Assembly (NCBI GenBank): GCA_947652605.1
Contig: OX393581.1
Location: forward strand, 12,838,640-12,902,639
Source of the DNA: Elmis aenea
Taxonomy: Eukaryota; Arthropoda; Insecta; Coleoptera; Elmidae
Length of the DNA stretch: 64,000 nucleotides
Direction: 5' to 3'
Shown: piece after piece, positions 33,794-45,135 of the stretch
How the letters are laid out: each line of letters starts with the position of its first letter
How positions within the stretch are numbered: the stretch's first letter is position 1
Notes under the pieces: generated by a model
Told to the model about the DNA's origin: nothing
Database searches by the model: none
What the model saw: only the letters and a program-made list of their open reading frames with translations
Position numbers and translations under genes: made by a program

Positions 33794-35109
33794 CCTTGGA
33801 GTAGGCGCGGACCCTGTAGTAACAAATCTAGTCGCGCGACGTCTTTTAGACATATTGATGTTAAAAGTGATATAAAAATTAAAAAAACGAAAGCTATTGA
33901 CATTTGTTTTTAAACAACATAAACTTAAAACAATTTCCAATCCTTAAAACAATAATTTTATCATAATAATTAATCAAAACGACCGTTGTAATATTAATTC
34001 ACTCATTCATTCTGTGTCCGACGTATTGTCCCCATCATACCACTCACTGCAAATAAATTTTGTGTGGTCTCAACAAATATTTTTGTCGCAAGATACGCAA
34101 TAAGTTTTTGAGTTTATTTTTTTGTAAAATGGGCATATCTTCAGCTGAAGTATTCGGTACCGTATTTTCATCATTACCAATGTATTTGATTAGTTTCCTT
34201 TTAAGTCCTCTCGGCAAATTGGAATTGTTCTTTTCTCCATATATTTTTTTATTAGTTCCCTACCCAACTCTCTCTGGAACAATCGTCGACTTTTTATGTC
34301 AACATTATCTGTTTTCAAAATTACCATGGCGTTTATGGCAAAGATGTCCAGAAAATGAAAAAATACGTTCAGCGGCCAATGGTTACACTTTCTTGACACA
34401 CTGTATAAGGATGCTTTTTTGTCCACTTCATCAACACCCCCTTTCGTTTAATTATAAAATGTTATGATTGATGGCTTCTGCTTAAAGTCTGAGCTTTCAT
34501 CAATTTCAGCTGATCTGTGTAGAGTAGAAAGCGAAACAACTTTGATTTTTTTTAGGTACATAAGAAATTAATGTTCCGAAATCGGAAAAGCCAAAAATGC
34601 TGAAATATTCAGGCTTGCCTTTTGCAGTGATGAAGGAAGGGAGAAATTCTTTTTTATTTGATCGAATTGTACCAACAATGGACAGATTATAAATTCGTGC
34701 TAAATCTATTTGAGTGTCGTCGACTTCAGCCAAAAGTTATTTAGCGTCATTTAATCTAAAAGCACTCATTTTTGGAAAAAATTAAAATAGTTTTGACAAA
34801 CACAAGTAGTCGCGCGAAGTCGATTCGACGTTTACTGTCAAAAAGCAATAGCCTAAACTGCTCGCGAGATGTCTATTCAACATACGGCGCGCGCTGTCGA
34901 TTCGACGCGACGTTTGCGTTGAGTAGTAGTAATCAGCAAATTATTTAATGTAGGCGTGATTTATTAGGACAAATATAGGTTCAATTGTTTTATCACATAT
35001 GTATCTTAGGTTGCACGGAAGCACGGGGTAGTAGCATGCGTGAAAACACGTTTTCGCGATAAAAATAAAAAGTGCACTGTCTTTTCGACATAGCGCGACT
35101 ACTCCAGGG
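33794..35109 (-). mobile_element. piggyBac element nested in the mariner transposase
   Basis: TTAA at 33790-33793 and 35110-35113. Ends ccttggagtaggcgcg / gcgactactccaggg are inverted with few mismatches. Subterminal repeats of the type agtcgcgcgacgtctt / gtcgattcgacg recur at both ends (33830, 34808, 34895 and 35085). It is 1316 bp long and carries a partial transposase on the minus strand. Removing it restores the reading frame of the host transposase. Confidence 0.93.
34010..34740 (-). pseudogene. piggyBac transposase, C-terminal third
   Basis: In order on the minus strand: LSIVGTIRSNKKEFLPSF, FSIFGFSDFGTLISYVPKKN, KPSIITFYN, GGVDEVDKKASLYSVSRKCN, HWPLNVFFHFLDIFAINAM, RRLFQRELGRELIKKYM and a Cys-rich end YCVSCDKNIC..DHTKFIC. 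These are the DDE_Tnp_1_7 blocks after the second catalytic Asp, including the third (G-x-D-x-x-D). The N-terminal half with the first catalytic residues is missing, and frameshifts and stops separate the blocks. Confidence 0.9.
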
Positions 35110-35113
35110 TTAA

Positions 35114-35151
35114 GAGAAATTGAAGAGGAAGGACCATTTGCCATTTTATAA
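35114..35151 (+). pseudogene. C-terminal end of the split Tc1/mariner transposase
   Basis: The codons after the right TTAA read REIEEEGPFAIL then TAA. Joined to K-A-K-L before the left TTAA they give the usual C terminus of this transposase family (an acidic stretch, then G-P-F-x-x-L, stop). This short exon-like remnant proves the order of insertion. Confidence 0.85.
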
Positions 35152-35278
35152 ATTAAATGAAACAATAGTGTAACTGTTTATTTTTGCCTGCAAACGGAAT
35201 GTTTATTACGGTTTTCTTATATTATCTATGTACGACAATAAAAGAGTTTCACTGACTTTAAGCTATCCACCTGTTTTA

Positions 35279-36494
35279 TCCAAAGTTAGTGTGCTAATTT
35301 TGTAAATATAAATTACTCAAACCTCGTGCAACTATCAGAGTCTATAGAAAACTGTGACTTACCTAATAAACTTTAACAATATCAACAACGACTTGCCCTT
35401 TTTTATCTTCCATATTTAATCAACAAAGAGATTTCGTAAGTAACCCACCAGTATTGATCAAAAGCCTCTTTATAATATTCTAGCTGCTTTTTATGCGGGG
35501 ATTATAACCAAACTAACAAGAGAAACGAATGAATTAAATTAGACAACCGTTAAGCTGTCTTTTTGTTTCACACAACAAAATTCCTACCACTTAGCTTTCC
35601 GGCAAGAAAGTAATTTATAATGATAACATCTATGTGACGTTTGCGAGACAATCCAAAATTATATTATTCCTAGGGGTCGCTGATACAAAAGCCGAATCGC
35701 TTTACGCTAGAATTATTTTTGAAATGTTTTTCGCATTCTGTCATTAATATAAACCGGTTAATTTTAGACGGAAAAATAAAATTTAAACTCGATTCTACTT
35801 CAGTTAAGATACCAACTTTCAGCTAATCTTATCTACAACAAACTTTTGCTTGGTAATAACTCAATTGCAAAGTGTGTCTCAAAAATCATCACGATAACTT
35901 AAATCCAATTACAGGTAAATCGAGACACCTTGTTTAAAAATCCTGTTAATTCTCTAACTACTGTTGGTAAACCGAAGCTTTTAATTTAATTTAGTGGTTT
36001 GCTTCACTCACACCATACATAATTTCCCAGAATGGATTTCAGTGTTTTCCTCGTGTTACTTTAAAGACAAAATATAAATCACGATACACTTAATTCTCTA
36101 GCGTATTTAGTACGAGATCGTGAGGTTATATTTCATTTTGTCTTTATGCACGCACCATTATCCAGCGACAGAGACTAACTGCACAATGTGTTACGAATAT
36201 GCAGTAGTAACAGGGACTAAATCCATGAGTACGCGTTACGACTTAAACAGATGTTGATTGATCTATGTGTGTGTACGAGTATATTCTGTTATCCGTTATC
36301 AACTTTTGCACACGAGTATATCCTGAAAATTAATACGTGTTATTATGAATTTTATGAAGTAACCGTTATCTAGGCTTTTGTTGCATTAGGTTCATAACCA
36401 ACTGCTTTAGATTTGCTGTAAAATTGATGAAATCATTAATTTTATTTTTAATTTGTGTAGAGGGTACGACTTAACTGTGCATGAATATGACTTG
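35279..36494. other. Unassigned DNA
   Basis: No ORF above background and no inverted ends. It could be original host sequence. Confidence 0.4.
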
Positions 36495-37773
36495 TACGGG
36501 TGGGGCTAAAGTCACTTAACCAGTTAAAAATTTTATAACTTTTGTACTTTTAACTATTTTATCATTTTCTTTTCTACATTATAATGTACACATCTTGGAG
36601 ATTTCTTTGGCCTAGCCATAAAAGATAAGATCATTTAAATGACCCCCGTTTTCCTCTTTACAAAGGCAAACTCTTTCTATAGCGCTCTCCATAACTGCTT
36701 GCAAAGTGACTCAGTTTATCATTCGAATTTTCTGGCGAATATTGTCCTTTAGCTTAGCAAGAGTTCGGGGCTTATAAAAAACAATCGCTGTTTCAAATAT
36801 ACCTAAAAAAGGAAATCTAGAGCCGTCAGATCAGGGGAACGTGGCGGCCAACGAAATCCGCATTTGTGGAAATTATTTTTTCTCTGAAAATTTGCCTTAT
36901 TAGCTGCATGGACTCCCGGGCTGAGCGAGCAGTTGCCCCATCTTGCTGCCACCACATTCCATGTTTGTTCTTAACAAAGGGAAGCACAAACTGTCTTAAC
37001 ATTTGGCGATGTCTTTGGCCGGTAATCTTGACCGCATTCCCATTATTATCCTCGAAGAAGTACGGGCCAAGCACCCTTTCTGATGTAATTCTGCACCAAA
37101 CCGTGACTTTGAGAGGGTAAAGCTCTCGTTGATGACTGGCTCTGGGAGTTTTAGTTTCCCAAAATCTAGTACCTATTTTGTCTCTTCTCAAAACTATTTA
37201 ATTGAAAATGGGCTTCGTCTCTCATAATCAGTTTGTTTATAAAGTTTATGTCTTTTCTGGACTTCTCTTGAATACGGACACAATAGTTTAGCCATGTTTG
37301 ACGAGCCATCGGCTTTAGCTCCTGTACCAATTGGACTTTGTATGGAAACATTTTAAGATCTCTTTATATGCACCTCAAACCACTGTGGGCGATTCCAAGC
37401 TCTTCATCAATTTTCTGCCGTACCCGTAGAATATTTTCCTGGCAAGAAGCTGAGCGGGGTCTTCCAGTCCGTAGAAGATCCTGGATCCTTGCTACTGAAA
37501 ACGCCGATTGAAAGCCAATATACAGTAGCTAGTTTTGACGGAGGATTTCTTTCGTTAATGTGTCCCATGTATTCTCTCTGAGCAAGAACAATGGAGTGCT
37601 AATGTTTAAAGTAAAACTCAATAAGTTTTACACGTTGTTCTGTCGTAAATTTATCCATAATTTATTTTCAAATTCTATATTTTTAGAATGTGAAAAAAAA
37701 ACTAAATAAAACGTAATAGCAAAAAAAATTAATTAATTTTTAAATTGTAAAGTGACTTCTGGCTCATCCTGTA
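36495..37773 (-). mobile_element. mariner-like element with both TIRs
   Basis: Left end tacgggtggggctaaagtca (36495) and right end gtgacttctggctcatcctgta (to 37773) are inverted over about 24 bp and begin with TA. The inferred consensus TACAGGGTGAGCCAAAAGTC is a mariner-type terminus. It is nearly full length (about 1.28 kb) with a decayed transposase on the minus strand. Confidence 0.85.
36620..37658 (-). pseudogene. mariner-like transposase, nearly full length, several frameshifts
   Basis: It begins at ATG 37658 with MDKFTTEQRVKLIEFYFKH. A weakened HTH region follows, then FPYKVQLVQELKP (37350), the first catalytic box as MRDEAHFQLN, PLKVTVWCRI, GPYFFEDNNGNAVKITGQRH, and the second as WWQQDGATARSA. 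After a break, PRTLAKLKDNIRQKIR and ENGGHLNDLIF close it. The third box (P-R-S-P-D-L-x-P-x-D) region, expected after ISTNADFVGRH, is damaged. At least four frameshifts or stops. Confidence 0.88.
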
Positions 37774-37779
37774 TTTTTA

Positions 37780-38182
37780 AATTACTTTTATTCTTCAATA
37801 TGGTCCCTTTAAATGCGCCTCATACAGTGTTTGTATGGCATCCCGGAAATTCTTTTCTTGAAGGTCCAAAACATAGTGGTTCACTCTTGCTATCACTTCG
37901 TCATTTGATAAAAACCTTTTATTACCAAAAAGTTTTGTAGTTTTGGGAACAGATAGAAATCTGAGTGGGACAAATCTGGAGAATAGGCTGGATGAGTCAG
38001 CAAGTCGTTTTTCATCTCAGCGAGTTTTGCTATGAATAGTACAACTCTAGTATGAGAAAGAGCATTATCCTGATGGAAAATATATTTTTTTATAAACCTG
38101 TTTTTTTTCTCACGAATTGTTTGATCAAGTCGATCCAAAAGTTTAACATTATACTCTTCCGTTATCGTTTGACCCTGTAGAA
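37780..38182 (-). pseudogene. mariner (SETMAR/Mos1-type) transposase C-terminal half
   Basis: The open stretch reads GQTITEEYNVKLLDRLDQTI, FIKKYIFHQDNALSHTRVV and LTHPAYSPDLSHSDFYLFPK. These correspond to the mariner boxes H-x-D-N-A-P-x-H (second catalytic Asp) and Y-S-P-D-L-A-P-x-D-F-x-L-F (third Asp), here with D retained in S-H-S-D. After a frameshift, NKRFLSNDEVIARVNHY continues to about 37790. The N-terminal half is absent; a hAT-like terminus begins at 38183 where it stops. A different family from its neighbour at 36495. Confidence 0.9.
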
Positions 38183-38300
38183 CAGGGATGCACAGACTTG
38201 TTAAGACCAGGGTCCACACAGGTTCTCTTTGTTTTAGGGGAGGGCCGCCAAGAAATCATGAAAGTTATGTATCATATATCGTGTTTATGAACCATACTTT
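38183..38300. mobile_element. Orphan hAT-type termini
   Basis: cagggatgcacagacttgtt at 38183 and cagtggcgtaactagaactt at 38301 both look like hAT or MITE left ends (CAGnG..). No matching right ends were found, so I cannot set limits. They abut the mariner fragment. Confidence 0.4.
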
Positions 38301-38319
38301 CAGTGGCGTAACTAGAACT

Positions 38320-39660
38320 TTTAAGCCCCTATGCGAAAAATTTCCCGGGCGCCCTTGATTTACAAGTCTTAATCTGACTTTGCTTTTTGGAATAAATCTT
38401 TTATGAGATTTTTTGCTGAGATATGTCAATATTCAATTCACCAAGGTGCACAAAAGACGAATTAATTACTGCAGAACGTACCACACAGGCCTAAAGGTAA
38501 ATCAGAAGATCTTATTGTCTGAGCAACATGAGTTTGGTGGAATTTTGTAAAGATATACTATTAAATAATAATGAAACGTGCCAATACATTTTTAATACAA
38601 AATATTTATACACCACTTACTAAGTATTCATTAAAAGGTGAAAAAGTCGATTCTACTCCCAGAATGACGATAGGTTTGTAAAGTTTGTTAATATAAATAT
38701 CTAAGCGACGTTTTGAAAACTAAAAGTAAGTTTTACGGCCGGTATTTTATTTACTTTTAAAGGAATAAATGTCACTCCTCAATAAAATTTACTCTAAATG
38801 GTATTCGATACCTTAGAATTTTGTTTTTGTTGCTCCAAACTATATCATGCGAGTATTTTGAACAGCTTCTGAATCTATTTTGCAAGATTTTTTACGTCTT
38901 TATCGTTTATTATTTTCAATTCCATTTCGTTGTGGGTCTTTGATGTATAAAACCCTGTTAGTTGCCGAACTTTCAAATTTTACAGTCACGTTTGCGACAT
39001 AAGGCTTGAAAGTTTTAGCTTAGGAACGGTTCCAAAAACAAATATCGTTTTATTAAACAACAATTTCCCCCATGGGATATAAATATTCTTTTAAATTAAT
39101 TCAAATTTTAAAGTGCATTTCTGGAAAATATTTCTTAGGTATGATTTGTTGCATAATATCTGTCGATAGTTTTCGTATTCTGGAGATGTTAATGTTTTAA
39201 ATTTTGAATGTCTTAGCCGCTTTATTTTCGTTGTATATTATTCTGTTAGTAATAGCTTAAGATTTTTTAGTGGGACAATGTTTCGAGGTGTTTGGTAAAT
39301 TTAAATCTTATTAGATGCTAGCAATGTTTTTCTTGGTTGATAAATTTAATGTTATCTTAGTATAATCCGATTTTCAGAGATGTTACTAAAACAATACTTA
39401 ATATTGATGAGACTGGATCGAGTGTAGTAATCTTTTTTCGTTAGTAAAGCGAACTCCAAACTCTATTTATTGTCCCGTGGTATAATAAAACAAACTGTTT
39501 ACTTGTATTGCAACATTCACAAATGATTCGTCTCACAAAAACTTTTAATTAAAATTTTTTCGCGATACAATTTTTTCTTTCATCGTACAATGCTCTCGTA
39601 TTTTTCCATGCAATATTGGGGTCTCGTCGATGTATAATAAAATTCATATTTGAAATAAAA
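38320..39660. other. Unassigned DNA
   Basis: No gene or element limits recognised. Confidence 0.4.
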
Positions 39661-39662
39661 TC

Positions 39663-39795
39663 ACAGTAAGTGGGTCCTTACGCACGTTAATCAAAAAGCA
39701 CAGTTTTTTCCTTTAAATGATTAAAATAGACTCAAACTCAAACACTTCCAAATGCATAGTAAGTGAGTTATAACGCACGGTAAGCAAAACTCACA
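39663..39795. repeat. Direct repeat pair, ~35 bp
   Basis: cagtaagtgggtccttacgc..caaaa (39663) is repeated in variant form at 39758 (atagtaagtgagttataacg..caaaa). Confidence 0.55.
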
Positions 39796-39911
39796 CTAAA
39801 TGTCATAGTAGGCTTACGTCAAAATTGACAAGACAACGTAATTACATGTGTACACATATATTAGCCAAAAAGCCGTTATAATCGTATATATTATGTGATC
39901 GTAGAAAAAGT

Positions 39912-40034
39912 AAGCTACATAACACGAGTTGTAAAGCAATTAAGCACTCGTGGAAATAGGCACTCGCCGCTACGCGGCTCCGTCCGCCTTTTTCCACTCG
40001 TGCGTAATATGCTTTTTCCATCTCTTGTTATGTT
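39912..40034. repeat. Small GC-richer inverted repeat
   Basis: Outer arms cataacacgag (39919) and ctcttgttatg (40023) and inner arms cactcgtggaaa / ttccactcgtg enclose ccgctacgcggc. This looks like a tiny foldback MITE. 40035-40759 after it is unassigned. Confidence 0.55.
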
Positions 40035-40767
40035 ATACTATTCCAGCATCGTTCGAAAACGACCGTGCGTTATTTTGTCGACTACCGTAAAAAATGACTT
40101 GATTAGATTTTTCCTCTAACGCCGTTTTTAATGTGTATAATAACAAAAGCAAGTTACTAAATCAAGTAAGTGAAGCTACTTGCAACGTGTGAACAGTTTC
40201 GTTTAGTACTTGCGCAAGTGGATTTTCTCAAAATCTGTGTCCACAAAAAATTCCATCACTTCTGTAATTACTTTAACTTGTAAGTTTGCTGGAAATAATA
40301 GCAAAGGATATTGTTATAATGAAACTATTTGAAACGTATATTAATATTATGACCAACGTTTACTGTTTTGGTTGCTATAAAGTCTTTCCGTCTCCGGAAA
40401 CATGATAACAGCGGCTATCTGCCGCCGTTAAACTATAAGTTCTCTACCTACTAATGTATTAATTTAAACGAGATAGTCCTTTCTTAATGACTCATAAAGT
40501 TGTCTGTATTGTATGCGGCAACCGCATACACAGGATTTCAAGAATGATTGCAGTTTCATGTCGTAAGGACTAAACGTTTCCCATGCTTTTACTTGCATCG
40601 TTTAAATGTCTTTGAAATAGTGAAGCTTTTAGTCTTAACGTCTGTGTAAAAAATTGTTTAATCAGCCACAAAGACTAATTGTGATTTGTTTGATGAAAGC
40701 GCCACAGGAACAGGTTTATACCTTAGGCAAGCAAAGATGGTACAGTAATAAATTGTACAGGTCTAAT

Positions 40768-41859
40768 CAGGGCCGTTTTTACCATAAGGCGACTCTAGGC
40801 AATTGCCTAGGGGCACCAAGATACGAAGACACCAACCTTATCATAAAAAAATCAACATGATGAATTTGAAAAAATGAGCATCTGTGAGGTGTAAGGTCTA
40901 ATGCCTAACTTTGAACAAGAAAGAGTCAACTTTAACACAAAATAAACAGTTTGTGTATAAAATAGATTATGAAATCATAACAGCAACAGCTATTAAACAA
41001 CAATTGAGGTAGACTCATATTTTTTAATTATTGACGAAACATGAGTTGATCAAAAACAAGCATGTATAAAGGGTGTCCCAGATAGCATTTCCAGCATGGG
41101 ATCTGGCTTATTATAAAAGATACAGGTTTGCTTAAATTAGATGAATTATCCCTTAGTATAAGAGGAGCCACAATCTATTTTTAAAACTACAAAATTCCTC
41201 GTACTTCAGATGTTAAGGAAAAAATGTTAAATTAGTTTTTTGTTTTATTCATTAGATCAATTTTATTAGTACTTTTTGATGGAGAATGTAACTGTTATTT
41301 TAGATTTTTTGTATCACTTACCATTTTCGAGATATAACCGCTAACTTCATTTTTTCTTAAGGGCCCCGGAGTTGGCTATAAAATAGTTAAATGCGCTTTG
41401 TTTTTCTCTTTTTAATAAGATATTACTTGCTGTATATATTTTTATAACTAAGTCACAAAATTTAAAAAAATCGTATTTTACTAGTCACTTATCAAGCTAT
41501 CTATGAAAAAAAGAAACAAAAACCAACTAATTAAATGTCAAATGACAGTTTCAATTGTCTGTGGTATCATGAATTAGAGTTTTTTTAGTATTTTTGTCTA
41601 AAAATATTTGGAGTAACGATATACATATGTGTGTACAAATGTATTAGTGAACCTTAATAAAAAAAGTATTAAAAAATTTGTTATAGTATTATATTTTTGA
41701 ATATAAATATGTTTTTGGGGATATAACCGCGTTAAAATTTGATTATTTGCTTCTCGACGTTTGGGTTAATCTCCAAAAATATATTACACGACAATGTATA
41801 GGGGCGCCCAATTTAGTTTTGTCTAGGGACGTCAGATACCTACTCTTGCGCCAGCCCTG
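40768..41859. mobile_element. hAT element with perfect 8-bp target duplication
   Basis: Begins cagggccgtttttaccat and ends gcgccagccctg; the outermost bases (cagggc / gccctg) are inverted. The 8-mer ggtctaat flanks both sides (40760-40767 and 41860-41867). No hAT transposase was seen in its 1092 bp. It contains at 41063 onward a half-copy of the large foldback found at 20165-22190. Confidence 0.88.
41063..41560. mobile_element. Half foldback nested in the hAT element
   Basis: taaagggtgtcccagatagc begins a stretch that follows the left arm of the 20165-22190 element (atttccagcat, gatacaggtttgcttaaatt, cttcagatgtta, then ggctataaaatagttaaatg). No inverted second arm is present, so it is a deletion derivative or the loop was lost. 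Confidence 0.6.
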
Positions 41860-41868
41860 GGTCTAATG

Positions 41869-43094
41869 CAGTGTTTCTCAACCTTGTTGTATATTCGCCC
41901 CACTTTTCTGTATTAAATTTTATTGCGCCCCTTTTTCTCATGTTAATTGTTCTTGCGCCTCCCTTACCAATACTGTTGCAATACTAAAACACTAAATTTG
42001 TTGATCTCTGAACGCTGAAGCTAAAATCGTTAATCAAGTCTGTGGGATGCACTATTAAATTTATATTTTTAGCACGTCAAAACACACTTGTTTTGCTAAT
42101 TCAACCATCCTTTTATCTCTAACGGTCTTCAAAATCCTCATGTTCTTCAAGTTTAAGCATGCACCGTAGATAGTGGTTGCATATAGTTTTTAAATTTTTT
42201 TCTGGACATGAAATTATTGCACGTTATATTTACGGCAGCCTAAACTGTAAAAAGTCGTATTTTTTAATAACCCCGTTTTAATTTTAATCTAATCAAGTAA
42301 TCGCACGAATTTAGGGAAAGTTAAACTTTATCATAAAAACACAACCGGTAACTTTAGCAGGACACATTTTATTATTACTTCCTTCATTAAATATAATATA
42401 TAAGGTGCTTAAAATGTGATATAGTGCTCGAAAAGCTCATTTATTTTGGCGTATAGAAGACCCAAGAAAGTTGTGTGTACAAATCTGCAAGTTAGATTTA
42501 ATGCCGTAATCAAAATTTAAATTTGTTTCGTAAAATTTGTGATATACATGAAATGCCATTTTTCTTGTTTGCCATAAAATATTTTATTTTATTTAATTTT
42601 TTATGATACTGTAAAGCTGAACCATAGAAATTCTTAAGTCGAGAAAAGAGGGTTCTAAATTTCTTACCAGATTTAATTTTTACAATGAAAAATATTTACA
42701 ATAACAATTGGTGGAAAGTTTTGTGTAATTTGGTTTGTGGAAATTCGTATTACAATAGAAATTATGTGACATGTGGAATTTTTTTAAATATTTAAAATAA
42801 CTTAAGTTTAATTAAACTAAGTTTTTATTTTATAGAGCTTTGTTTAAATTATTTTTAAATCCTAGCATATTTTAAAACAAACTTGTTTTTAAACTGTAGA
42901 GTTAAACGGTTAAAAAAGCTTAATGGATCTGTTTTACTAACGTTTAGTAATGCAGATAATGCATAAATTCCATATGTAACAGTTGAGTTACTACTTACTA
43001 CAATATGTAGTTAATTATTGTTTGCAACATCTGTTGGCGCTCAAATAGACCGTGGAAATCTTAGCGCACCCCCTGTTAAGTGAGCAGTGTAAAG
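41869..43094. mobile_element. Possible second hAT-type element, back to back with the first
   Basis: cagtgtttctcaaccttgtt begins one base after the right target duplication of the preceding hAT. Both ends carry cgcccc-type motifs. A right end gttaagtgagcagtg at 43080-43094 is only loosely inverted, and the flanking 8-mers do not match. The limits are therefore tentative. No transposase. Confidence 0.35.
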
Positions 43095-43530
43095 AAATCG
43101 TAGTTTTTTAAGCTTAGACTAACTTTACTGTTTTATTGCTAAAATTAATTTAAAAATTCTGCCAAAAAAATATTAAGTTGCCAGAAATTATAAATGCAAA
43201 TAATATAATATAATATAATAATGCCTCTAGATTAACAAATTTTTTTTTTACGAGGTACATGTATTGCTTATAGTTTATAAGGCAACCGCAAGGCGGAGTT
43301 CAAGATATTTGTCTATAACAATGTCTAAACAATATCTTGCTCTTTTATATTAATTAAAATAAAACAAAATTTATTTTCCATAACGGAAAAACTAGACAAC
43401 ATTTACAATATTAAAAACGCAAAACAATAGTTTCAATATTGAAGAAACAAAAATAACATTTTAACATCTTACATGTCAAACTGTCAACGTAACTCAAAAA
43501 AGAGATTTGAACTAAAAATTAAACTACAAG
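43095..43530. other. Unassigned DNA with a short TAATA microsatellite
   Basis: aataatataatataatataa lies at ~43198-43222. Nothing else was recognised. Confidence 0.5.
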
Positions 43531-44533
43531 GCTCGCTGCACACGTACGTTTTTCGCCCGCAGCGGGCCCGCAGCGGGCGCCCGACGGGTGCCGAAGTTGC
43601 TTTGATGCTCACGTAGTTTTTTGCGGCACAGTGCCGTAATTGTTATTCAGTCAGGCATTCGTTCTTTTCCGAGCGCCACAGTGTGCTTTTCTTTTCGCAT
43701 CACATATGGAGGTGTCACATAGAAAACGGGTAGCATTTGCATAACTGGTATACAAACATTATGTTTCTAAAAACAAAAGGCGTTATTGGGTGCATCCGTT
43801 CACCGAGAAAACACTGGCAAGGGGAGAGTTTGGGCGATCTTTTGGTGATTTAAGATAAAATCGAGACAAGTTTTACAATTACTTCAGAATGGGTGTCCCA
43901 TCGTTCGACGAGCTGCTGGGTAGAATAAGTGATAAGATAATGTCTCAAGATAAATGTATGAGACTTGCCATACCTCCAGTGGAAATGTTAGCTGTGACTC
44001 TTAAGTTAGTAAATATATGTTTTCAGTAAATAAAAAAATTCCTTAATAAAGTTTTATGAACATAGTAGCAATTAAGAGGTTCATTAAACACTGAACATTT
44101 ACTATGAGAGATAAATGTAAATAAAATAAAAATACAAGACTTACAAATACAGTATAAGCGGACATAAGAGGTGTCCGCTTAATAGAAAAACTGATACCAG
44201 AGAATGAAATGCTTACCTTGAATTAACAAAGGAAGTATATGTATAGGACCACTAAAACAGTACAAATACTACTTATACTAACAACAAAAAGTAAAATAAA
44301 CTTCTCTTTTGGGTAAATTGCTCTGGTGTTATGTTAATAACTGTAAATATTTTTACGCGCCAAAACACCTAGAGACGGCCCTGATACTACAATGTACTAT
44401 AGCACCGCAAATAACTTGCCCGCTGCGGGCCCGCTGCGGGCCCGCAGCGGGTAAGTTGCGGGCCCGCTGCGGGTAAGCTGCGGGCCCGCAGCGGTCCCGC
44501 TGCGGGCGAAAAACGTACGTGTGCAGCGGGCCC
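43531..44533 (+). mobile_element. PIF/Harbinger element with GC-rich TIRs
   Basis: Left end gctcgctgcacacgtacgtt (43531) and right end aacgtacgtgtgcagcgggc (to 44533) are inverted. Inside both lie several CCCGCTGCGGG-type units in alternating orientation (43555-43600, 44415-44505), striking in AT-rich DNA. AAG follows the right end and precedes the left, a possible 3-bp duplication as expected for Harbinger. It contains the N-terminal part of a Harbinger nuclease. Confidence 0.85.
43705..44028 (+). pseudogene. Harbinger transposase (nuclease) N-terminal part
   Basis: ATG at 43705, MEVSHRKRVAFA, a stop, then KNKRRYWVHPFTEKTLARGE, FGRSFGDLR, a stop, NRDKFYNYFRMGVPSFDELL, GRISDKIMSQ, and MRLAIPPVEMLAVTLK. 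W-V-H-P-x-x-x-x-R-x-x-x-G-E-F and Y-F-R-M-x-x-x-x-F-D-x-L-L are the opening signature of PIF/Harbinger nucleases, before the DDE core. The core is absent, and two in-frame stops show it is dead. After L-A-V-T-L-K a tttttcag-like acceptor follows, so an intron may have begun here. Confidence 0.85.
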
Positions 44534-44619
44534 AAGAGTTTGCCCTCAGTGCTCAGACAAGACTCGCCTGTCTCTTAAATGACTTTGAGCCTAGTTTTTT
44601 AAACTGTCAGGTATAGAGT

Positions 44620-45135
44620 TGTATTATTTATTTATTCATGAGTCCTTCTTCTGTTAGGTGTCGGACTGTTAAGTTGTTTTGAGCTGCTTTTTTTTCATGT
44701 TTTTCTGTCTTATGCTAGATTTTTTATGTCTTTCCATTTGATGTTTCTATCCGTTGCTGCTTTTTTAACTTCGTCTTGCCATATTTTTCTCGGTATATTT
44801 CTTTTGTTTTGATTTTGCTTTATAGGCTTTCCGATTAACCTTTCTTCTTTCATCCTATAAATATAACCCAACCATCCCAGTTGTCTTTGTTGTGTTTTTG
44901 TTTCAACTGATTTTATCTTTTAATTGTTCTCTATATGTTTCATTTTTGATTCTGTCTTCTTTGTTTTTCCTTGGATTTTTGTTAGAAATCTCATTTCTGC
45001 TGCATTCACTCGGCTACTATTTTTATTTGTGAGTGTCCACGTTTCACTTCCGTATAAAAGTGCCGGAGTGACTACCATTTTGACCACTTCCACTTTCGTT
45101 GGTTTTGGGACTTCTCTATTTCCAAAAAGTTTTTC
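44620..45135 (-). pseudogene. 3' end of an RTE-like LINE (copy C)
   Basis: Third copy of the family also present at 14588-15052 and 32118-32705. The minus strand reads VVTPALLYGSETWTLTNKNS, SRVNAAEMRFL, GKTKKTESKMKHIENN and, near the 3' end, a basic tail and tgactcatgaataaataaat. Frameshifted. The 5' edge is at a poly-T run (45131-45145) that I attribute to the poly(A) tail of the adjoining Jockey-like LINE. Confidence 0.82.

Larger units (their letters stand above)
32711..35276 (+). mobile_element. Tc1/mariner-like element split by a piggyBac insertion
   Basis: TIRs gaacgggtgg..gcttaaagtaagtg (from 32711) and cactgactttaagctatccacctgttt (to 35276; only partly matching at a short gap) are flanked by TA at 32709-32710 and 35277-35278. 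Without the nested piggyBac (1316 bp plus one TTAA) the element is about 1.25 kb, the usual size for this superfamily. Confidence 0.85.

Noticed and set aside
34060..34467. 135-residue plus-strand ORF
   Set aside because: Antisense of the piggyBac transposase fragment, whose minus-strand motifs are clear.
44353..44535. 60-residue Arg/Ala/Pro-rich minus ORF
   Set aside because: Translation of the repeated CCCGCTGCGGG units in the Harbinger TIR.
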